DNA from: Ga0077527 sp964486865
GTDB taxonomy: Bacteria; Pseudomonadota; Gammaproteobacteria; Burkholderiales; SG8-41
Length of the DNA stretch: 38,576 nt
Assembly (NCBI GenBank): GCA_964486865.1
Contig: CAZAOZ010000029.1
Span: 1 to 38,576, forward strand
Direction of reading: 5' to 3'
Shown here: one piece after another, positions 33,634 through 38,576 of the stretch
Numbering within the stretch: the first letter of the stretch is position 1
Layout of the letters: each line of letters begins with the position of its first letter
Made by a program: the position numbers and the translations under genes
Notes under the pieces: generated by a model
What the model was told of the DNA's origin: nothing
What the model saw: the letters and a program-made list of their open reading frames with translations, nothing else
The model's database searches: none

Positions 33634-34150
33634 GGTCGGGGTCGGGGCGCGGACGTTGCGGCAGTTTCAGCAGGTGCGACAGAACGGGCCACAGGGCGGC
33701 GCCCGTGAAGCTGCCGAGAAAATAGGCGTAACCGGGAAATTCGGCGCCGGCCAGCGTGCGCACCAGCAGCGTCACCAGGTCGGTGAACAGCAGCAGCGGG
33801 ATGACGTGCAGAACCTGCGGGGCCATCGAGAACCGCTGCACGCGGCGATGCAGTGCGATGCCGACATAGGCCAGGATGCTGTAGGCGAGCGCATGCTGCC
33901 CGAGCAGGCTGCCTTCCGCGACATCCATCAGCAGCCCGAGGCACCATGCCGCAAGGAAGCCGAGCTTGCGCGGCTCCTCGATGCACCAGTAGAGCACGAT
34001 CAGCGCGACAAAATCAGGACGCAGCCACAGCGCCCAGCCCGACCAGGGCAGAAAGTTGATCAGCAGCGCGACGATCAGCGTGATGAAAATGAACCCCGGT
34101 TTGACCGGCAGCAGCAGTTCCTGCGGTGACATTGAGCTGGCCGGCCTCAT
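33626..34150 (-). CDS. mreD: Rod shape-determining protein MreD
   Basis: A 174-residue integral membrane protein of the elongasome with about five or six hydrophobic helices (FIFITLIVALLINFLPW, FVALIVLYWCIEEP, LGFLAAWCLGLLMDVAEGSLLG, LHVIPLLLFTDLVTLLVRTL). RPDFVALIVLYW and GLLMDVAEGSLLGQHAL are family blocks. The ATG overlaps the mreC stop (ATGA). The open frame continues upstream only as overlap with mreC. Confidence 0.95.
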   Translation of the reverse strand: MRPASSMSPQELLLPVKPGFIFITLIVALLINFLPWSGWALWLRPDFVALIVLYWCIEEPRKLGFLAAWCLGLLMDVAEGSLLGQHALAYSILAYVGIALHRRVQRFSMAPQVLHVIPLLLFTDLVTLLVRTLAGAEFPGYAYFLGSFTGAALWPVLSHLLKLPQRPRPDPDRV

Positions 34151-35043
34151 GAGCGCTTCCGTTTTTTCTGCGGGGCGTCTTTGGCATCGTCCTGCGGACG
34201 TTCGGGCAGCGCGGGCAGCGGCCCCAGCACCAGCACCTGCGTGTGCGCATGAACGCCGGCCAGCGGTTTGCAGACGATGCTGGCGAACAGGTATTCGGTA
34301 TTGCGCTCGACGTGGGTGACCTCCGCGACCGGCAGCCCCGGCGGATAGACGCCGTCGATGCCCGAGGTCACCAGCTGGTCGCCGGTCTGGAAGTCCGCCG
34401 TCAATGGAATGAAACGCAATTCCAGCTTGCCGTCGTCGCCGGTTCCGGACAGCACCGCACGCAGGCCGGTGCGCACGTTGAGCACGGGAACCAGATGACT
34501 CTTGTCGGTGATCAGCGTGACTTCGGACAGCCACGGATAGACGCGGGTCACCTGGCCGATCACGCCGATGTGGTCGATCACCGGGCGGCCGGCTTCAATG
34601 CCGCCCTGCTGCCCCTGGTCGATCATGACCTTGCGCGAGAACGGATCGCGCGCGGCGTAAAGAATTTCCGCCGCCATTGACGGTGCGGCCACCCGCGTGC
34701 GTGCCCCCAGCAGTCCTCGCAGGTGGATGTTTTCCTTGCGCAGCGCCTCGGTCAGTTGCGCGGAACGCGACAATTCGAGATTGCGTTCGGTCAGCAACTG
34801 ATTGTCGCGGTGCAGTGCGCTGTGGGTGACCAAAAAATCGGAGATGCGTCCGCCGATGGCGCCGGGCGCCGCGGCCAGTTTCTGCAGCGGATAGACGGCA
34901 ATTGCGGCGATCTGGCGCAGCGGCTGGAGATAATTGAAACGCGCGTCCGCGATCAGCACAACGGCGGACAGCATCGAGAACATCATCAGCCGCGCCAGCG
35001 GTGTCGGCCCGGTGCGGAACAGCGGCGGAGGCAGGTGCTCCAC
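34147..35043 (-). CDS. mreC: Rod shape-determining protein MreC
   Basis: A 298-residue periplasmic scaffold of the elongasome. It has one membrane helix (residues about 17-35, LMMFSMLSAVVLIADARF), then a coiled coil (about 75-105, NQLLTERNLELSRSAQLTEALRKENIHLRGLLG). The beta-barrel domains contain GPVIDHIGVIGQV-like and SHLVPVLNVRTGLRAVLSGTG segments. The tail is Lys/Arg-rich (KKRKRS). It lies 59 nt after mreB and overlaps mreD. Confidence 0.97.
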   Translation of the reverse strand: MEHLPPPLFRTGPTPLARLMMFSMLSAVVLIADARFNYLQPLRQIAAIAVYPLQKLAAAPGAIGGRISDFLVTHSALHRDNQLLTERNLELSRSAQLTEALRKENIHLRGLLGARTRVAAPSMAAEILYAARDPFSRKVMIDQGQQGGIEAGRPVIDHIGVIGQVTRVYPWLSEVTLITDKSHLVPVLNVRTGLRAVLSGTGDDGKLELRFIPLTADFQTGDQLVTSGIDGVYPPGLPVAEVTHVERNTEYLFASIVCKPLAGVHAHTQVLVLGPLPALPERPQDDAKDAPQKKRKRS

Positions 35044-35102
35044 TGCGTTCTACCGCCGGTTGTCCGGCGCAGGTTGGTGTACGCAGCCCGGCGGTTGCCG
35101 CA

Positions 35103-36146
35103 TCAGTCGTTGGCGAAGATGCTGCCGAGATGTTCGAGTTTTTCCAGCGCCTTGCCCGAGCCGCGCACGACGCAGGTCAGCGGATCCTCGGCGATGATTA
35201 CCGGCAATCCGGTTTCTTCCATCAGCAGCCGGTCGATGTCGCGCAGCAGCGCGCCGCCGCCGGTGAGCACCATGCCTTTTTCCGCGATGTCCGCCGCGAG
35301 TTCCGGCGGGGTCTGCTCCAGCGCCGATTTCACCGCCGAGACGATGCTGTTCAGCGGATCGGTCAGCGCTTCCAGAATTTCGTTGCTGGAAATGGTGAAG
35401 CTGCGCGGAATGCCCTCGGCGAGATTGCGGCCCTTGACTTCTTTTTCGCGGACTTCGGAGCCGGGGAATGCCGAACCGATTTCTTTCTTGATGTTCTCGG
35501 CGGTGGTTTCGCCGATCAGCATGCCGTAGTTGCGGCGGATGTAGTTGATGATGGCTTCATCGAACTTGTCGCCGCCGACGCGCACCGAGCCCTTGTACAC
35601 CAGACCGCCCAGCGAGATGACGCCGACTTCCGTGGTGCCGCCGCCGATGTCCACCACCATCGAGCCGGTGGCTTCTCCGACCGGGAGATCGGCGCCGATG
35701 GCTGCGGCCATGGGTTCTTCGATCAGATAGACGCGCGAGGCACCGGCGCCGATCGCGGCGTCGCGGATCGCGCGGCGCTCGACCTGGGTCGAACCGCAGG
35801 GCACGCAGACGATGATGCGCGGCGACGGCGAGAAAAACCGGTTCTGATGCACGCGCTTGATGAACTGCTTGATCATCTGCTCGGTGATGATGAAGTCGGC
35901 AATGACGCCGTCTTTCATCGGACGGATTGCCGTGATGTTGCCCGGCGTGCGTCCCAGCATCTGTTTCGCGGCAAGGCCGACTTCCTGTATGACTTTCTTG
36001 CCGTTCGGCCCGCCTTCCTGGCGGATCGCCACGACGGAAGGCTCGTCGAGCACGATGCCTTTGCCGCGCACGTAGATCAGCGTGTTCGCGGTGCCCAGAT
36101 CGATGGCGAGATCGTCGTTAAAGTAACTGCTCAAGAAACCGAACAT
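35103..36146 (-). CDS. mreB: Actin-like cell-shape protein MreB
   Basis: Bacterial actin that organises lateral wall synthesis in rods. It has 347 residues, near-identical in layout to other MreB: phosphate loop 1 DLGTANTLIYVRGKG (residues about 16-30), VCVPCGSTQVERRAIRDAA, phosphate loop 2 DIGGGTTEVGVISLGG, and adenosine motif LTGGGALLRDIDRLL. It is the first gene of the mreBCD-mrdA-rodA-rlpA operon and divergent from gatC across a 93-nt gap. Confidence 0.98.
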   Translation of the reverse strand: MFGFLSSYFNDDLAIDLGTANTLIYVRGKGIVLDEPSVVAIRQEGGPNGKKVIQEVGLAAKQMLGRTPGNITAIRPMKDGVIADFIITEQMIKQFIKRVHQNRFFSPSPRIIVCVPCGSTQVERRAIRDAAIGAGASRVYLIEEPMAAAIGADLPVGEATGSMVVDIGGGTTEVGVISLGGLVYKGSVRVGGDKFDEAIINYIRRNYGMLIGETTAENIKKEIGSAFPGSEVREKEVKGRNLAEGIPRSFTISSNEILEALTDPLNSIVSAVKSALEQTPPELAADIAEKGMVLTGGGALLRDIDRLLMEETGLPVIIAEDPLTCVVRGSGKALEKLEHLGSIFAND

Positions 36147-36169
36147 AAGGTCTTTCGTATTAAAGGATT

Positions 36170-36197
36170 TTGGTGCCCGCAGGCGCGCCAGTATGAT
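36170..36197 (+). promoter_or_regulatory. Putative gatC promoter
   Basis: TTGGTG (36170-36175), 16 nt, then TATGAT (36192-36197) in the mreB-gatC divergent gap. The mreB promoter must also lie here; AT-rich stretches near 36150-36170 and 36214-36230 are candidates. Confidence 0.4.
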
Positions 36198-36239
36198 ACC
36201 CTACACGGCCCCGGTTTTTAAGGTTTTTTCGCCCTGCAC

Positions 36240-36527
36240 ATGGCGTTGACGCTCGACGATGTACGGCGCGTTGCACATCTGGCGCGGATCGCGGTTGACG
36301 ATGCCGAAGCCGCGGCCACGCTGGCGCAACTGACGCGGGTATTCGGCCTGATCGAACAGATGCAGGCTGTCGATGTTGCGGGCATCGAGCCCATGTCCCA
36401 TGCCCAGGATCTGGTGCTGCGCCTGCGCCCGGATGTGGTGACCGAGGGTGATCAGCGGGCTTTGTTCCAGTCGGTGGCGCCGGAGGTCGATGCCGGCCTC
36501 TACCTGGTTCCCAAGGTGATCGAGTAA
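36240..36527 (+). CDS. gatC: Asp-tRNA(Asn)/Glu-tRNA(Gln) amidotransferase subunit C
   Basis: A small stabilising subunit of the GatCAB transamidosome. It has 95 residues starting MALTLDDVRRVAHLARIAVDDAEA, the family's signature opening. IEQMQAVDVAGIEPMSHAQDLVLRLRPDVV follows, and the C-terminal YLVPKVIE is universal. It is followed by gatA after 41 nt. Confidence 0.97.
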   Translation: MALTLDDVRRVAHLARIAVDDAEAAATLAQLTRVFGLIEQMQAVDVAGIEPMSHAQDLVLRLRPDVVTEGDQRALFQSVAPEVDAGLYLVPKVIE

Positions 36528-36568
36528 ACAAATCCCGGCCCGCGCCCCGGCGCGGCTGCGGCAGCGCC

Positions 36569-38026
36569 ATGACCCATACCACTCTTACCGAACTTGCTGC
36601 CCGGCTTGCCGCCAAGGCTTGTTCCAGCGTTGAATTGACGCAGGAATATATAAATAAAATCAACGGGTTAAATAAAGACCTCGGTTGTTTCGTCAGCGTC
36701 GATCCGGAACGCAGCCTGGCGCAGGCGCGAGCAGCCGATGCGCGCCGCGCCGCGGGGCAAGCCGGGCCGCTGACCGGGCTGCCGATTGCGCACAAGGATA
36801 TTTTCTGCGCCCGCGGCTGGCGGACCACCTGCGGTTCGCGGATGCTGGAGAACTTCGTCGCACCCTACGATGCGCATGTGGTCGAGCGCTGCGACACGGC
36901 CGGCATGGTGACGCTGGGCAAGACCAACATGGACGAGTTCGCGATGGGTTCGTCCAACGAGACTTCCTGGTTCGGCCCGGTGCGCAATCCCTGGCAGCGC
37001 GACTGCGTGCCCGGCGGCAGCTCCGGCGGGTCGGCTGCGGCGGTCGCGGCGCGCATCGCGCCCGCGGCCACCGGCACCGATACCGGAGGCTCGATACGCC
37101 AGCCCGCGGCGCTGACGGGCATCTGCGGCCTGAAACCGACCTACGGCGTGGTGTCGCGCTACGGCATGATCGCTTTTGCTTCCAGCCTGGATCAGGCCGG
37201 GCCGATGGCGCACACGGCCGAAGACCTGGCGCTGCTGCTGAACGTGATGGCCGGGCATGATCCGCGCGACTCGACCAGCCTCGAACGTCCCGCCGAAGAC
37301 TATCGGCGCGATCTCGCCCGCCCGCTCCAGGGGCTGCGCATCGGCCTGCCGCGGGAGTTTTTCGCCGCAGGCCTGGCGCCCGATGTGCAGCGCGCCGTCG
37401 AGGCGGCGGTGACCGAATATAAAAAACTGGGCGCGCGCGTGGTTGATGTCAGCCTGCCCAACATGGGCCTGTCAGTGCCGGTGTACTACGTGCTGGCGCC
37501 GGCGGAAGCCTCGAGCAACCTGGCGCGCTTCGACGGCGTGCGTTATGGTCATCGCGCGGCGGAATACACGGATCTGTCCGACATGTACAAACGCACCCGC
37601 GCCGAGGGTTTCGGCGCCGAGGTCAAGCGCCGCATCCTGATTGGCACCTACGTGCTGTCCCACGGTTACTACGATGCGTATTACATCCGCGCGCAAAAGC
37701 TGCGGCGGTTGATCGCGCAGGATTTTGCGGAAGCCTTCAGGCAATGCGACGTCATCATGGGGCCGACCAGCCCGACCACGGCGTTCCGCATTGGCGAGAA
37801 AAGCGATGATCCGGTGCAGATGTATTTGTCGGACATTTACACCATCGCGGTGAATCTGGCGGGATTGCCCGGCATGTCGATTCCCTGCGGTTTCGACGGC
37901 GGCGGATTGCCGGTCGGACTGCAGATCATCGGCAATTATTTCGACGAGGCGCGCATGCTGAATGTGGCGCATCAGTATCAGCTGGCCACCGACTGGCACT
38001 TGAGAGTGCCGCCGGGCATGGAGTAA
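36569..38026 (+). CDS. gatA: Asp-tRNA(Asn)/Glu-tRNA(Gln) amidotransferase subunit A
   Basis: Glutaminase subunit of GatCAB. It has 485 residues of the amidase-signature family. The catalytic Ser-cisSer-Lys triad is visible as K76 (AHKDIFC), S151 (PGGSSGGSAAAVA) and S175 (DTGGSIRQPA). GLKPTYGVVSRYGMIAFASSLDQAGPM is strongly conserved. The stop TAA begins heptamer-repeat locus F, which separates it from gatB. Confidence 0.98.
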   Translation: MTHTTLTELAARLAAKACSSVELTQEYINKINGLNKDLGCFVSVDPERSLAQARAADARRAAGQAGPLTGLPIAHKDIFCARGWRTTCGSRMLENFVAPYDAHVVERCDTAGMVTLGKTNMDEFAMGSSNETSWFGPVRNPWQRDCVPGGSSGGSAAAVAARIAPAATGTDTGGSIRQPAALTGICGLKPTYGVVSRYGMIAFASSLDQAGPMAHTAEDLALLLNVMAGHDPRDSTSLERPAEDYRRDLARPLQGLRIGLPREFFAAGLAPDVQRAVEAAVTEYKKLGARVVDVSLPNMGLSVPVYYVLAPAEASSNLARFDGVRYGHRAAEYTDLSDMYKRTRAEGFGAEVKRRILIGTYVLSHGYYDAYYIRAQKLRRLIAQDFAEAFRQCDVIMGPTSPTTAFRIGEKSDDPVQMYLSDIYTIAVNLAGLPGMSIPCGFDGGGLPVGLQIIGNYFDEARMLNVAHQYQLATDWHLRVPPGME

Positions 38027-38138
38027 GCGGTGAAGCGTGAGCGGTAAGCGGTGAGCGGTAAGCCGTAAGCCGTAAGTGTCCTAGTGCGGTTGCATTGACC
38101 GCTTACCGCTTACGGCTTACCGCTTACGGCTTACGGAG
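38026..38138. repeat. Heptamer inverted-repeat element, locus F
   Basis: The left arm is seven to eight 7-mers exactly in register from 38026: AGCGGTG, AAGCGTG, AGCGGTA, AGCGGTG, AGCGGTA, AGCCGTA, AGCCGTA, then AGTGTCC. The right arm (38097-38138) is GACCGCT, TACCGCT, TACGGCT, TACCGCT, TACGGCT, TACGGAG. The arms are inverted copies. The unit AGCSGTA differs from AGTGATG of loci A, C, D and E, but period and layout are identical. The last unit provides the GGAG used as the gatB ribosome site. Confidence 0.9.
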
Positions 38139-38145
38139 TTAAAAA

Positions 38146-38576
38146 ATGAAATGGGAAGTGGTCATCGGGCTGGAAACCCACGCCCAGCTGTCAACGGTGT
38201 CGAAGATATTCTCCGGCGCGGCGACGGCTTTCGGTGCGGCGCCGAACACCCAGGCCTGCGGCGTCGATATCGCCCTGCCCGGCGTGCTGCCGGTGCTCAA
38301 TCGCGGCGCGGTGGAGCGCGCGATCCGTTTCGGCCTCGCCGTGGGCGGGAAAATAAACCGGCGCTCGATCTTCGCACGCAAGAATTACTTTTATCCCGAC
38401 CTGCCCAAGGGCTACCAGATCAGTCAGTACGAATTACCGATCGTCGAGGGCGGCACGGTGAAAATACTCGTGGGCGAGACCGAAAAAACCGTGCGCCTGA
38501 CGCGCGCGCACCTGGAAGAGGACGCCGGCAAGTCGCTGCATGAGGATTTCCACGGCCAGCTCGGCATCGACCGCAA
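38146..38576 (+). CDS. gatB: Asp-tRNA(Asn)/Glu-tRNA(Gln) amidotransferase subunit B (5' part)
   Basis: The amidotransferase/kinase subunit of GatCAB. The first 143 codons are present and the frame is open at the window edge. MKWEVVIGLETHAQL is the diagnostic start, with KIFSGAATAFGAAPNTQACGVDIALPGVLPVLN and ARKNYFYPDLPKGYQISQYELPI, which carries the kinase-site residues. HLEEDAGKSLH is also conserved. The ATG follows GGAG from the repeat by 7 nt. Confidence 0.97.
   Translation, partial: MKWEVVIGLETHAQLSTVSKIFSGAATAFGAAPNTQACGVDIALPGVLPVLNRGAVERAIRFGLAVGGKINRRSIFARKNYFYPDLPKGYQISQYELPIVEGGTVKILVGETEKTVRLTRAHLEEDAGKSLHEDFHGQLGIDR

Noticed and set aside
31330..33708. 792-codon open frame on the plus strand opposite rodA and mrdA
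   Set aside because: It runs antisense through two well-conserved genes without its own start signal or motifs; a GC-driven shadow.

Overview
The window is a GC-rich (my impression, about 60-65%) chromosomal segment packed with housekeeping genes. Gene content and order point to a betaproteobacterium, probably Burkholderiales or a near relative. The signs are a mreBCD-mrdA-rodA-rlpA cell-shape cluster divergent from gatCAB, a metK/ahcY/metF methyl cycle under SAH riboswitch control, a Bug-type tricarboxylate-family binding protein, two consecutive lipid A acyltransferases, dapF-DUF484-xerC, and ilvA-slt-cca. This is inferred from gene content; no rRNA or other marker is present to confirm it.

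Layout. 188-5905 (+): threonine deaminase, a Slt-type lytic transglycosylase, an NDUFA9-like SDR and a CCA-adding enzyme that lacks the HD motif. 6029-8528: a YfcG-like GST (+), then a diheme cytochrome c and a MidA-like methyltransferase (-). 8629-10350 (+): pteridine-reductase-like SDR and ttcA. 10594-13327: a Bug binding protein (-) divergent from an unusual gene joining a YdaS/Cro-like HTH to an alanine-glyoxylate-type aminotransferase (+). It ends at a strong bidirectional terminator shared with mgtE (-). 14741-18607 (-): metK, a leader carrying two SAH aptamers, ahcY and metF. 18708-25141 (+): two lipid A acyltransferases, a CoA-binding protein, dapF, DUF484, xerC and an RlmI-like methyltransferase. 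yidD follows on the minus strand. 25526-29492 (+): ABC ATPase, FtsX-like permease, an 85-residue Cys/His-rich secreted protein, DUF3299, a TonB-like protein and a PCu(A)C copper chaperone. Together they look like a metal-handling module. 29521-36146 (-): rlpA, rodA, mrdA, mreD, mreC, mreB, the elongasome operon read mreB first. 36240-38576 (+): gatC, gatA and the 5' part of gatB.

The strongest unusual signals are three. (1) The metK-ahcY gap holds two SAH riboswitch aptamers in series. The first is followed by an intrinsic terminator whose 5' arm re-uses the aptamer's pseudoknot strand; the second lies directly before the ahcY ribosome binding site. This suggests stacked transcriptional and translational control. 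(2) The HTH-aminotransferase gene has a 9-bp perfect dyad over its promoter, suggesting a metabolic enzyme that regulates its own gene. (3) Many intergenic gaps hold inverted-repeat elements whose arms are short-period tandem arrays: six loci with 7-nt units and three with 9-nt units. Several of these supply stop codons, C-terminal tails or even an N-terminus to neighbouring proteins.
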